Below, in pieces: positions 46,961 to 57,600 of a stretch of 64,000 bases of DNA. A model generated the notes under the pieces. The model ran no database searches. It saw only the letters and a list, made by a program, of their open reading frames with translations, and was not told the origin of the DNA. Source of the DNA: Spirometra erinaceieuropaei (lineage: Eukaryota; Platyhelminthes; Cestoda; Diphyllobothriidea; Diphyllobothriidae); contig CACRXP010000177.1 in NCBI GenBank assembly GCA_902702965.1, positions 938,268-1,002,267 of the forward strand, read 5' to 3'. The translations under genes were made by a program, and so were the position numbers. How positions within the stretch are numbered: position 1 is the first letter of the stretch; every line of letters starts with the position of its first letter.

Positions 46961-47300
46961 AAATTGGCTCACTGTCACACCAGCATCCAACACGGGTGAC
47001 GAAATCGCGGCAATTAACGACCCGCATGCGGACTGACAAGCCACCATCGCATCAATTACGGCTCCCCAGTGGTGATTGCGAGAGCTGTTAGTTACGGTAT
47101 GCATATGGTCCCATGGCAACCACGTGCTATAAACACTGCATTCCTTGTGCCGCCATCACCTTTATCTGCAGCTGTCTTTGATGATGGGTTCGAGAGAGAG
47201 TCCGAAACGTCGGGCCAATAAATTTCTTTTTCCAGTGATCACATCGTCGTCTTCTGAACTGCTTCCTGGAACTCACCCCTTCTCTTCTATCAGCAGTACT
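46961..47300 (+). pseudogene. Penelope-like extreme C-terminus and terminal repeat
   Basis: Plus-strand sequence aligned with 53010-52710 of the best copy: CACACCAGCATCCAACACG, CGGCAATTAACGACCCGC, GCTATAAACACTGCATTCC and the terminal repeat ATGATGGGTTCGAGAGAG with CGAAACGTCGGGCCAATAAA. The coding frame is broken. The hammerhead-like core has one change (TTGATGA at 47179-47185). Confidence 0.6.
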
Positions 47301-48711
47301 CCAAAATGTTTGTCAGAATAGAGGATTTATGTAGAGTTTGGATATATGTCTGCATACGAAGCATTATTCTGGATGTTTTTCGAGGTTCTGAAATCCATAT
47401 CGTTTGCCTTCAAGAAGACCATTTGGCGAGTATATGTATGTGTGCTTTGGGTAAATTCGTAGCAGGCCAGCTCATTTATAAGAGACCAAGGTCCAAAATA
47501 AAACGTGTGAGCGATAAGAGAAATCGGTCAGGACTCGATTTTTCATGCAAGCGGTGTGTGGAAATAGGGGTTGGGGAGGGAGAGGAGACAGTTAGTGGCA
47601 GGGAGGGTTAGGTAGAACCGTCTCACCTGGGCGGACGAGAGCGCGGTAACATGTAGGCGGTTAATCGATCTTTGGCCACGGTAGATGCGGAGCGCGAAGA
47701 GGTTCCTTTGCGCGTTTTAGTTAATTTTCAAGAAAACTAATGCGTGGATGTCGATTCTTCAGGAGCAGGTCTTTTCAGACGCGGTTCAAAAGCTGATGTG
47801 AGTATTTGAGCCGAAATTCCTCAGCTACGGCGGAATAACCGCGTAAGATTCGCAATCCGCCAACAGGCAGTCACTGGTATAGAACTGTGTAATTATTTAT
47901 CATACGGTCTTTTAACTAGTGCCTGTGTTATTAGTCTGGTAAATAATTATACAATCAACGCAACTGCAAAACTTTGTGCCACAGGTAAGAGCTGTTCTGC
48001 GTGAATTTTAACTTTCCGGCAAATTCAAAGAACCGCACATAGACAGACTCGGATGAAATTCCTTTAGTACGCTTAAAGTGATCATTTATGTATCAGATTC
48101 AACGGATGCACTCGTATTTCGATATGCACATCAAATTGCTTTGAGATTGCTTAAGAGTTTCCCTCAGTTTTCGGAGTTGTACAGCGTGAAACTTTGCTTT
48201 AAACCGGTCGCCTAGAGTAACCAGCTAGGATAAAGAACATGTCATCAGTTATGCGAAAAATCTACGATCACATAGGCGAGATTTATTCCGCAGTTAAAAC
48301 GTAATACCTGGTTTAGCCAGCGTATACTGCATCTAGTTAACTGCTATCAAAAATCTGAAGCGTCCGGCTTTGAATAATGATAATGGCAAACAGCAGTGCA
48401 GCCATCTAACAATAATACCTTTCGTATATTTTGGCAAATTTAGCCCTAAATGAGTGTCCTTGATGATCGGCATTTTTTGTGACGCAGAGGCGAAGCTAAA
48501 CACGACAATTTTGGTCGGGAATTAGGAACTGTCGAATGTCAGCGAACTCGCCATTTGTCCATTAATCTTCATTCCCTCAAATCAACAGTTTGGTTGATCA
48601 CTGAATGAAAGCAACGGGAGGCGGGTTGATCCTGTTGTCATTGCATTGGGTCGCAAATTGGCCATCGGTTGGGATGGCAATTTTTGTTTGTTGTGGGCTT
48701 TGATTGAATTT
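47301..48711. other. No gene recognised
   Basis: A plus frame of 101 codons (47306-47611) begins with a hydrophobic, cysteine-containing stretch but shows no family; its end is purine-rich low complexity. Otherwise unique AT-rich sequence. Confidence 0.35.
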
Positions 48712-48960
48712 GTCGACAATGATGGGGTGTAGGACCCTCAACTAACCAGAGGTAGCCTGTGGACCGTGTCATACGTTGAATGGTGGTAAAAGGGGTTTTA
48801 CGGGTGGGGCAACACGCAGAACGGAAAGCAATGAGACACAGAAAATAGATAAGTCTCTGCCGAAATTCTTGTCTTGCGCTGTCATTTGGAAAAGAAAGTG
48901 AACGCAATAATTAAGACATAAACAAAGACCAATTTTTAAAAAAGGACGGACTTTGAATGA
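48712..48960 (-). mobile_element. Merlin-type MITE fragment
   Basis: GACAATGATGGGGTGTAGGAC resembles the degenerate terminal repeat, followed by ACTAACCAGAGGTAGCC and GTGGTAAAAGGGGTTTTACG, the subterminal motif found in the other Merlin-type copies. The opposite end was not found. Confidence 0.55.
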
Positions 48961-49959
48961 AGCGTTGCTAATAAATTTACTTTTAGTCAGAAAGAGAAGG
49001 AACTTTCAAACAATGGGGGCCGTGAATAAAAAGTGATGCTTACAGTCACGCTGAATGTTAGGCTATATTTTTGAAGTTTTCATCTGCTTGTGGGTCGTAC
49101 ACCCTATCGTCACCGAGTTTTCCGTTCACAGCTCGCGATTTCTCTCTCAGGGGCATGATTTATAAGCTCGTTTTTCCGTGCATTGCTCAGATCCGTGCGC
49201 TCTTAAATAAGCCTTTAGATTCAATCCGGGTTTCTGTTGAATTCCATAAAATGTGAACATTTTTTAATCGTTACATGCGTGCTGGCTTGCTGCTTTCGTG
49301 CTCAGGACCGTTTTTTTCAAATACACGCGATTTTCAGGCAATCACAATCACAATGAGCAAGACCTCTTGCTCTGCCAAACAAAAATGGCTATTTTTGGAG
49401 TCTTCTGTGGCGACAGCATGTGATTTACTCAAGTGAAACCAAAAACACTTTGCTGGAAATAAACAAACCTAACTTGGAATGACCCTAGCCGACTTTGCGT
49501 CTGCCCTACCGATCACTACTTGGAAAGTCTACTTGTCTTGAAGTTTACAATTAGTGTGGGCTCAATCCCAGGCAGTTTATGTGCATGCAATATTTTGCCT
49601 AGATGGATCTCAAAAGAACTGCTGACACCAGGAGTTCTGATAACCAAAACGTCATTTTCAAAGCTCTCCTTGAGATCATGCTTAAGTGTATTATTATTAG
49701 GCCCAAATTAATCTTTCTGAACTTCAGTAGTCTTTTTAGTTTTTCCATAAAGGCTACTTAATGCATATTCGTTTTTTCTCTTTTAAAAATGGCTTTTTCA
49801 CTGCTCGCTAACCGTTTTTCCTGGGTATGAACTGAATGCTGTACACATTGTGTCTATTCTACTTAAAATTTACTTGAAAATTTATTTTTAGTTGGTCTGT
49901 TAGTACCCTAAGTGGTACCAAAAATACAATTTATTCATCTACTTATTTATTTTTGACCA
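48961..49959. other. No gene recognised
   Basis: AT-rich; two short plus frames (49071-49256 and 49520-49711) carry no motif. Confidence 0.4.
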
Positions 49960-50135
49960 CTCTGACAGGGAAGAAGAATTTGCGCACAGCCAACCTTGCC
50001 TGCCGTACGCGCACTTCTATTGGGTGAACCCGGAGGTCGATCGTAGTAGCAAAGTCCAGATAGTCATCAAAGCCATATTGCTATCCAATCTAATCACAAT
50101 GCGGAATGCCTGCAAGAGATCCCCGCGTATGTGCC
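49960..50135 (-). pseudogene. CR1/Jockey-type LINE RT C-terminal tail
   Basis: Minus-strand pieces LRGDLLQAFRIV then RVHPIEVRVRQARLAVRKFFF correspond to the conserved segment after the RT thumb (RxRGDLI..F, FKLR.PQ.R..VRK.FF). The same segment occurs more completely at 52440-52162. About 175 bp with frame changes. Confidence 0.55.
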
Positions 50136-50475
50136 CGATGGGCGAACTCGGGCATCGTCAGGGCAGAATTCATACGCCGGATTAGACTATTCGCATCAAA
50201 AGAGTGAGACGAGAGGAACCCAGACGCGATCGGTCACAGTCCGCTTCGAGCCCAGCCGAGGATTGGGGAAGGGATGTATGATTAAACTACTAGTAAACCA
50301 TATAGTATATGGACCACGTGGTTGTATCGCTACGGGAGAGAAAACCACACCAATCCAATGATTTAATATAGTTTCTTATCAAGTCGTTATCTACGTAATC
50401 GTAGTTTAAGTAAGTCCGAACCGTGCTAGTCTTTTTTGAATAGGCAAGCGATAAGCAACAGTGAATTAATAGGTA

Positions 50476-51468
50476 CAGTAGATGTGCTAACTCAGGAAAT
50501 GTCAACAAAAATTTCGAAATGCGTTCTCGTTTCGAAAAGACAAATTAAGTAGTGTTGTAAAACCAATCATGATGCAGCATAAATCTATAATGATCCAGTT
50601 ACCTCAGGGTGTCGGCTTTCGAAAGAACTTATTTTCGGCTGCATGCAAGATCCATACGCTGCAAAAATGACTACTTCAGTATTATGCAATTTTCTCATTG
50701 ATTTTCGATGCCCTTGAAAATCCAATTATATTTCATAGAAAACATGCATAAAATATTCATTCTTTTACTTATTCGGTAGAAAATCACGTCTTCTTCCAAT
50801 TTCATACTCAAAAGAAGAGTATAATTTGGTTTTAAAAAACTTCTCTAATTCCCGATCAATTTTGAACCCGACCTGCTGTTGCACTTGCATTCAGGGTTTC
50901 AAAACTACAAGCTGTATATTTTCCGTGTACGGAAAACCATGCATTTCTCTACGGTGTTAAGAGGAGACCATATGAGGTTCATAAAATTAAGCAGTGGATT
51001 TGAGCAATAGTGTTAACTTTACAAGCCACATTCGTAAATGCAGATACATGACGTTTCATGAATGGCCATTTAACGGTATTAAAAAATCTCACAGTTAGAA
51101 ACTTTTTTAAAACCGAATTGTACTCTTCTTTTGAGTATGAAATTGGAAGAAGACGTGATTTTCTACCGAATAAGTAAAAGAATGAATATTTTTATGCATG
51201 TTTTTTATGAAATATAATTGAATTTTCAAGGGCATGGAAAATCAATGAGAAAATTGCATGCTACTTAAGTAGTCATTTTTTGCAGCGTATAGATCTTGCA
51301 TGCAGCCGAAAATAAGTTCTTTCGAAAGCCGACACCCTGAGGTAACTGGATCATTATAGATTTATGCTGCATCATGATTAGTTTTAAAACACTACTTAAT
51401 TTATCTTTTCGAAACGAGAAGGCATTTCGAAATTTTGGTTGACATTTCATGAGTTAGCACATCTACTG
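50476..51468. mobile_element. Fold-back Tc1-type MITE, best preserved copy (subfamily B)
   Basis: 993 bp. Ends CAGTAGATGTGCTAACTC and GAGTTAGCACATCTACTG are exact inverted repeats over 18 bp; flanks read GGTA before and TAGTC after, consistent with a TA duplication. The arms are mirror images for roughly 400 bp each (TCTTCTTCCAATTTCATACTC / GAGTATGAAATTGGAAGAAGA), with a ~190-bp non-palindromic centre including CGTGTACGGAAAACC. It encodes no transposase. CAGT termini plus TA targets point to the Tc1/mariner superfamily. Confidence 0.88.
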
Positions 51469-51589
51469 TAGTCACTATCCAAGAGGTCCTATTTAGAGGC
51501 ACGAAAGGAGAGGCAATGTCATTGGTAAAGTTTATACCTAAAATGTGATTATCTCTTGTTGGAGGGCGCGTCAATTTGGGTCAGTTAAA

Positions 51590-52015
51590 AAATTGAAATG
51601 ATCACGGAAGTGTCGAATGTAGGTGGACAGATATTGGAAACCCAGTATATTTCAGGAAGTTTAAAATCCCCGGTGATTGTTTTAACATCGAAAGCAGCTT
51701 CCGAAATTAATCTAAAGATTTCACATAGTTGTGAATCATCACTGGCTGAAGAGTTTGGAGGACTGTAGATACAACCAATAATTGCCTTTCTGTACGGCTA
51801 GAGGATAAAAGACACAAAGCAGAGGCTTCTAGTGAATGAGAGGACATCTAGGTAATAGGGAGAGTGCTTTAGGTAGGATTTAAGATAAAAAAGACAATCG
51901 CCTACACGCCTAATGGTGCGTTCTTGACGGTAAAAATCGAAATCATCTATAAAGGGGCAGAGTCAGAAACTAGAGAATGGGTACAAGATTCTGTTACACA
52001 TATAACATCAGCCAG
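51590..52015 (-). pseudogene. LINE AP-endonuclease domain remnant (CR1-like)
   Basis: Minus strand: DVICVTESCTHSLVSDSAPL (52012-51955) is the motif around the catalytic TE (ITETWL in intact copies). After a frame change, RKAIIGCIYSPPNSSASDD (about 51798-51740) and LISEAAFDVKTITGDFKLPE (about 51715-51650) give the Y..P and GDFN motifs, the asparagine here replaced by lysine. The order TES...IYSPPNSS...GDF is diagnostic of the exonuclease-endonuclease-phosphatase fold in CR1/Jockey elements. Multiple stops; inactive. Residue GDFK would by itself abolish catalysis. Confidence 0.7.
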
Positions 52016-52119
52016 TCAGTCAGTGTATATGGAGGAAGTGGGCTTACGCCTTTGAACTCCCTATTTGTACATAAAAAATCTATAAAATAAGCAAAAATGT
52101 AAAGATTTCACAGCACTAA

Positions 52120-52610
52120 GTGAATACAGACATTGATTCACATAGGTCACTGGTCTTATGGCTAAAAAGTCACATAGTCCGCTTGTTGCTGCAGCAGCCG
52201 ACATTTGAATGTCTCCACAGATTGACACATGACAATCGTCTCGGGCAGGTTTTTCCACGGTTCCACGACAGGGTTGGGAAAGAAATACTTTCTCACATTC
52301 AATCTACCCTGGGGCACACGTAGCTTGAAGGTATGTCTACGGAGGTTAGTTGCAGTTGGGAGTTGGAAAAAGTCGTCGCACCGAAGGCCACAGTCCAAGC
52401 CACGTACGATAAGGAAAGTTCGTATCAAGTCTCCGCGCAACTGCCTCTAACGCAGAGGACAGAGATTTAGGTTAGTAGGCGGATCTCGTATGGCAGTGCC
52501 ACTTGACCTCTTATTAATTTTGTTGCTCGCCTCTGCACCCTTCCGAGCAGATTTGAATCCTGCTGCGTCCACGGTCTCCAGGCCTGAATTGCATATCGGG
52601 CGTCATTTCA
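52120..52610 (-). pseudogene. CR1/Jockey-type LINE RT C-terminal region
   Basis: From about 52600 the minus strand gives RATKLIRG-type sequence in a broken frame (LGRVQRRATKLIRGQVALPY), then an open frame 52440-52162 with MRGDLIRTFLIVRGLDCGL, FKLRVPQGRLNVRKYFF and NPVVEPWKNLPETIVMCQSV. These are the conserved motifs at the end of CR1/Jockey ORF2 (RRATK, RGDLI, VR..FF, W..LP). It lies upstream, in transcription sense, of the endonuclease fragment at 51590-52015, so the two are separate insertions or a rearranged pair. Confidence 0.7.
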
Positions 52611-52744
52611 AGAGCAATGACTCCCCATTTGGACCACCTTGTTCTTAAGAGACCTCGCACTCAGTAATATAACATCTTATGTGTTTCGAACAATAAGGAT
52701 CCTCGAAGAAGGAGACACGATCGCCGGGACAAGAGCTTTATTAG

Positions 52745-52790
52745 CCTGACGTTTCGGATTCTTACTCGAATCCATCATCAGAGACAAAAA
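52745..52790 (-). promoter_or_regulatory. Hammerhead-ribozyme-like core in the Penelope-like 3' end
   Basis: Minus strand: CTGATGA (complement of 52775-52781), a hairpin formed by GGATTC and GAATCC around GAGTAA, then GAAAC (complement of 52751-52755) and GTCAGGCTAATAAAG. This is the order catalytic core, stem II, GAAA, stem III start. Equivalent motifs occur at 42236-42266 and 46863-46893; stem II changes compensate between copies (GGGTTC pairs with GAGTCC). Penelope-like elements are known to carry hammerhead motifs. One extra T lies between CTGATGA and the stem, and I cannot identify stem I or a cleavage triplet with certainty. Confidence 0.5.
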
Positions 52791-54430
52791 AGCAGAAACG
52801 GGTGGTTGTTGCACAAGGGGCTGCGGTATTTATAGGATGCAGTAGCCATGCTACCGCATACCTATGAACATTCATGGTTCCCCCTTCATCCGGGATCGTC
52901 GCACTTGGTGTGATCATTGCTTGATGGCCGACATTCGAGTCGATAATCGCTGCAATTTCATTACGTGCGTTGGATTTTGGCGTGATGATTGCTCGACCAT
53001 CTGACGCACCGACCCCGATGTTGGGAAAAGTGTTCACCTCTGCCGTCCCCGCATGGCTTGTAACTCCGCTTAGGCGAAGTTTTAGCACAGAGTATGCAAT
53101 GGGAAGATCGTTGCACTTGTTGATGGACTGGGGGCCAGTAAACCATGATTCCAGTAGCTCCCGGCTCACGCGGTTGTCACCTCTTGCGAGAATTTCGGCC
53201 TCGTCAAATTTGAATGTTTGGCCGGATCTCGTCGAATGAGCCGCAACTAGAGAGTTGGCGTCATTTCTGCGCAGCGCTGCCGCGTGTTCGGCCATTCTCG
53301 TTCGGAGCTGTCTTCCGGTTTCTCCGACGTAGTTGCTTTTTCCGCAACTGCACTAGATCCGATAAACGACTCCGGACGTTTCTTACCGTGGCAGTGGGTC
53401 TTTCGGTTTCATGACCAGACGCCTGATGGTTGCCTCCGGTCTGTGTGCCACTCCAACCCCAAGTGGTGCGAGAAGGCGGCCGACAGTTTCCGAAACGTTC
53501 TTGACATACGGAAGTGCCCGCCAAGATTTGGTGTCCGTGCGGCTTGACCTTCCATCCCTTTTGCGTATGCACCGGTCGATGATGTTTCGCGAGTAGCCAT
53601 TGGCTTTGAAGACCCGTCGGAGGTATTGTAGTTCGACAATTTTGTCTTCCGGCTCACTGCAGTGCGTTTCGACACGCCGATAGAGCGTCCTTACACAACT
53701 GCGTTTGTGGCTGATTGGATGGTTACTGTTGACGTTCAGTACTTGCATCGTATTATTCGCTTTCCGGAACACTTTGGTTTTTAGTTCACCACAATCTTTG
53801 CGGCATACGAGGACATCTAGGAAGGCCAGCTGGTTGTTCTTTTCCTCCTCCATCGTAAATTAAATGTTCGGGAAGACGGTGTTGAGATGTTCTTGGAATG
53901 TCAACACCTGATCCCGTTCGATGACGACGAAGGTGTCATCCACATACCAGGCCCAGCATTTCGGTCTGTGGTGTTGGAAGACCAGCGACTCTAACCGTTG
54001 CAGGACCGCCTCGGCGATGAATCCCGAAATCGGCGAACCCATTGGTGTGCCCTTCACCTGTTCGTAGATTGTCCCGTCGAACGTGAAGTACGTCCTGAGA
54101 CAGAGCTTCAGGAGCTGAAGGATTTGGGCGTGTCCAAGACGGTTCTCCGTTTCATCGTATTTGCTTTGTAGTAGCAGTTCAATTGTCTCGATCGCCTGGT
54201 CCTGGGGAATAGAAGTAAAAAGGGATGTAACATCAAAAGATACCATGACCTCATTTGGATGGATGCTTACCCCTTTGAGTTTCTCCAGGAATTGTGCTGA
54301 CGAAGTGACCGTAGTGTCTGACTCAGCGGTCAGGAGCTTGAGACGCCGTAGCAGCCACTTAGCCAGTCCGTACGTTGGAGTACCTTTGAGCGAAACGATG
54401 GGTCGGAGAGGAGACCTAAAGGATGTGGGG
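52762..54430 (-). pseudogene. Penelope-like RT plus GIY-YIG endonuclease, three in-frame stops
   Basis: One frame runs from about 54430 to a TAA at 52762-52764 (about 555 codons) without frameshift, broken only at 53860-53862 (TAA), 53383-53385 (TAA) and 53353-53355 (TAG). Domains in order: RT (RPIVSLKGTPTYGLAKWL; FDVTSLFTSIP with the first catalytic Asp; GTPMGSPISGFIAE; WAWYVDDTFVV, the YxDD motif), thumb/linker (LAFLDVLVCRKD; NSNHPISHKRSCVRTLYRR), GIY-YIG endonuclease (GVVY, then NYVGETGRQLRTRMAEH with Y, R and H conserved, and DEAEIL), and a tail ending VSDDGFE. RT synthesises DNA from element RNA; the GIY-YIG domain nicks the target. The N-terminal region before the RT fingers is missing. 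The stop codon lies inside the hammerhead-like motif. Inactive in this copy, but young enough to keep its frame. Confidence 0.8.
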
Positions 54431-54439
54431 ATATAGTTT

Positions 54440-55200
54440 CGAGCATTGGAATGCTATGGGATTTAAAACAGGGATCGGCCAGGTGGTAGTTAAATTGTGG
54501 AGGATGGAGCCTAGAAGGAAGGTAGAGGCTGGTGGGGGAGGGTAGGCAGCTATAAGAACAAAAGGGTGGAGGCCAGGTTTAGGTTGGATGTCAAAGGAGT
54601 TAGGTGTAATTACCGGAGAGCAGTTGGCCTTAAGTGGTCGGAAGCCTGAACTAGGTTGGGGGATAAATGACTAACGGCAATTCACGTATAAATTAGTTAC
54701 TGGATATATAGTAGGGCATTGGCAAGTAACACACGCGCAGGACAGAGAAATATTTGGGGGTATAATTGCAGCTGTGTAATTTGTAGACGAGCTGGGCTTT
54801 GAAGACTTGGTAAATCTAAGAGAAGGCGGCTTACCCCTAAATGGGATTGTACTACCTTTCTTTTGGATCGGAGCCTGATTCAGTTTTGGAGTCTCACCAC
54901 TCTGACGACAAGCCACAGGTGATTTAACGTTAGAGCTTGCAGTACCATGTTGAGTTGGGGTATTTGTCTGTTTAGCTCATGTAGGCGGATTTTCATGCGT
55001 CCTAGGGGGGAGCTATCTGGAGAATAAGAAACGACACCTGGGGCTGCCGCCAACATATGGGCAGGCCAATGCGTCAAGTAGCCTGAGTGAGAGAGAGAGA
55101 GATGTAGGAGTAAAGGAAGGAGGGAGTCAGATGTTGCAGGAGTGGGACCAGACGAATCCTCACGGCCACTTGTATTATGAAAGAGTTGGTGAACATTAGG
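54440..55200 (-). pseudogene. Possible LINE ORF1 or 5' region
   Basis: Minus-strand frames (55077-54880 and 54916-54671) are serine/proline-rich, with a leucine-spaced stretch MKIRLHELNRQIPQLNMVLQ that could be a short coiled coil, and end near IPMLETISPH. Serine/proline-rich ORF1 products with a coiled coil precede ORF2 in CR1-like LINEs, and CR1-like pieces lie at 51590-52610, but no diagnostic domain is visible. A GA dinucleotide run sits at 55086-55102. Low confidence. Confidence 0.3.
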
Positions 55201-55240
55201 CTGAAAAGCAGTGGGTTTACGTGAGAAGAGGGACCCGATT

Positions 55241-56639
55241 CATTTGAACTCTTTCTATGCTATTTCGATCTTGAACTGTCCAATGCTCCAAGTTATAACA
55301 ACGCATTTCCGACGCGGCTTTAGGAAGGCTCCTAAAATTGTGAAAAAATACCTTTATCAAAACCCAAAAAGCTCTCTTGGCTGCGTGTAACAGGGATACT
55401 GCGCTTTTGTAACTCTGAAGCGGCGGACGTATGGCTTTACGGAATCTGTAGTCAGCAAACCGTGGACCATTTGGGTTTCCATATCATGTAGGGTTGCGCC
55501 AATGAAAAGGCAGTCTCTGCTGTCGGTGGATCTAGCTAACTTGCTCAAACGAGGAATGCTACGCCTACGATTTGAGCGATACGCATTGAGTTACGTTAAC
55601 GTTGATTCGGAGCGTAACATATTTCACCGCTAGCGCTGTTTGGTGTGACCATCCTTTTGACTGTGTTGCTGGTCCGCTTGAAGTTCCCACAGCCAGAGAC
55701 GAGACAGTTCACCTCTTTCGATAGGTTTTCTGTCGTTACATTAAGTGCAAACACGTTCAGGAAGAGAAGTTCGTAAACAGTAAGTTTTGCTTTTCGCGAG
55801 GATGTTAATACTCACCGGATATAAAGAAGCTGGCCGCTGGTTCTATAGACGATCTTGGTCCTAGGCAGTTCCATATGGTAGACGTTAATCAGCATGGTGC
55901 ATTAAAATAAGCTGCAGAGGATGGAGATGGGTAAACGGACTCGCTTCACTCCATTGATTATTCCAAATATTTCTGAGACGATCATATTGTCTGTGACGCG
56001 AGTCATCATTCCGTTATGTAGTTGGCACATCATGTGCGTAAACTGACTATAATAGAATAGGTTTATTGAACCACCTCTTGGGTTTTAGGTCTAGGAAAGA
56101 GACCTAGAACGAACTCATCCATTTTGCTTGTAATTTGACTGTGTATTTCTTGGGTGTCTGTTTAATCAATATTGGGCGATTTGGAAGTTTGCATAAGAAA
56201 ACTGGATTCCAAGGCATAGTAATTAAATACGTTATAAAGAGAAACGAGATACACAATATGGAGATTTAATCTTATTGCTTGATGGTTTTAGGATAAAGAA
56301 TATTTCTTTCGTCGCGGAGATTAATTAACTTCTATTTTGGCCAGAGGCTGCCCGATTGCGAATGTATCACTTTAGATATCTGCTGTTTGCCGGCTGCCAG
56401 TTTTTGGATACCTTCTTGGTTCTGATCGCCTAGTTTATTTGTGTCTCAGGGATGGCTAATTATCGTTATTTGAATGAGCAGCTGAAAAGATGAATATGGG
56501 CTGGAAGAATGAAACTCTCATAGGTAGCAATCGAAGGTGTAAAACCAATATTATATCAGGTATCATATTGTTTCTGATAATATGATATTGCAGGTGAATT
56601 GACGGTTGCTGGGGTATAATCTCATCGCTTCTTGCGTTA
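55241..56639. other. No gene recognised
   Basis: The minus frame 55548-55357 (SRDCLFIGATLHDMETQMVH) looks mildly protein-like but I cannot place it. The rest is unique sequence. A short palindrome (ATATCAGGTATCATATTG.. near 56550-56590) is AT-rich and unremarkable. Confidence 0.35.
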
Positions 56640-57600
56640 CCCGGATGTCTTGTCATGATTACCTGGACCAGCAGCACGAAGTATCCAAATGTTAGCGTAA
56701 TTCTGCAGGGTTAAATCGAGATTCCCTGCGTCCGAGGCAGTTGTTAGGACTACGTATTTAGCTTGGAGGATTGATTGCATTTTTGGCACTTTTCGTTTAA
56801 CTGGCAGACGGCGCAGATCAAACCAACGATTATGCGCCTTTTCCGGAGTCCTCATTGGCTTTTCGGAGTATGTTTTTTCTCATGTGAGTGCTCAGACAAT
56901 TGAGGAGGACGCTAGCGAAGATTTTGCCTGCAACGTTGAAGACAGAAATAGTTTAAAGATTACTACAGAGTAGACGGTCGTCCTTGAGTTTTCAGATGTC
57001 TACGATGATGCCGACCGTAAAGTTCCAAGACATGTTTCCCGGCCGCCAAATCTCTCACAACAACGATGTCAGTGTGCCCATCAGCCGAGGGCCGCCCTAT
57101 TTGTAGCCGTCTTCGGGATAACGTCTGCTCCCGACGTGTTTACGCTAGAGGGCCGTTCTGATTGTTTTTGGGAGGAAGCATTGACGGTCCACGACAGTAA
57201 TGGTTTCCGCTTGAAAAGGCCCGTTCATGACGTTCTCGGCGATTGTGGATAAGCAAATGAAAACGGTTCTGGAGTGCTCATACCTGCGCTTCAGTATCTG
57301 CGGCAAGAATTGCTCCATTAAGGTTGAACGGCGGCAAAGTTCTTCTGATGCAGAGTCCGTTGCCCAGCTTGATTTGACGAATAAGTTCTCCACATCGTTA
57401 AGGTTAGTGCACCGCTGTATTTTCTTGGCCTTGCGATCCACCTTTATATCAAGTTTTCCCTTGACCATCGGTCTAAAGCTGGAACTCCGGAGAGAGAACT
57501 CTTTTTGTTTACACTGGTTCGGACTGCTTGACGTCTTCATAATGGATAGTGGTGAAACAGCCTTAATCGAAGGCTTGTTGATAAATAAGCAAGCCATCTG
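56640..57600 (-). pseudogene. LINE RT N-terminal part, same family as 31060-33500
   Basis: Minus strand from 57597: a linker upstream of the RT (KIQRCTNLNDVENLFVKSSW; QILKRRYEHSRTVFICLSTI), a possible PETI-like motif (LPKTIRTAL, stop at 57145), then RT fingers in a shifted frame: GGPRLMGTLTSLL, NMSWNFTVGIIVDI, FNVAGKIFASVLLNCLS (about 57090-56900) and a weak palm start to about 56640. The series matches GGPQLM..LT.LF...W, W.DA.IV.L.K, and ISLLNIAGKIFARILLNRL of flatworm LINE RTs. Numerous stops; the catalytic FADD part is beyond the truncation. Confidence 0.65.

Larger units (their letters stand above)
52705..54430 (-). mobile_element. Penelope-like element, 5'-truncated
   Basis: Best preserved member of the main Penelope-like family in the window: RT palm onward, linker, GIY-YIG, and a 3' terminal repeat ending GTGTCTCCTTCTTCG near 52705. 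Homologous 3' ends occur at 5945-7345, 17705, 39780, 41411 and 46745-47300. The upstream boundary near 54430 abruptly meets different sequence, implying 5' truncation during target-primed insertion. Confidence 0.75.
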
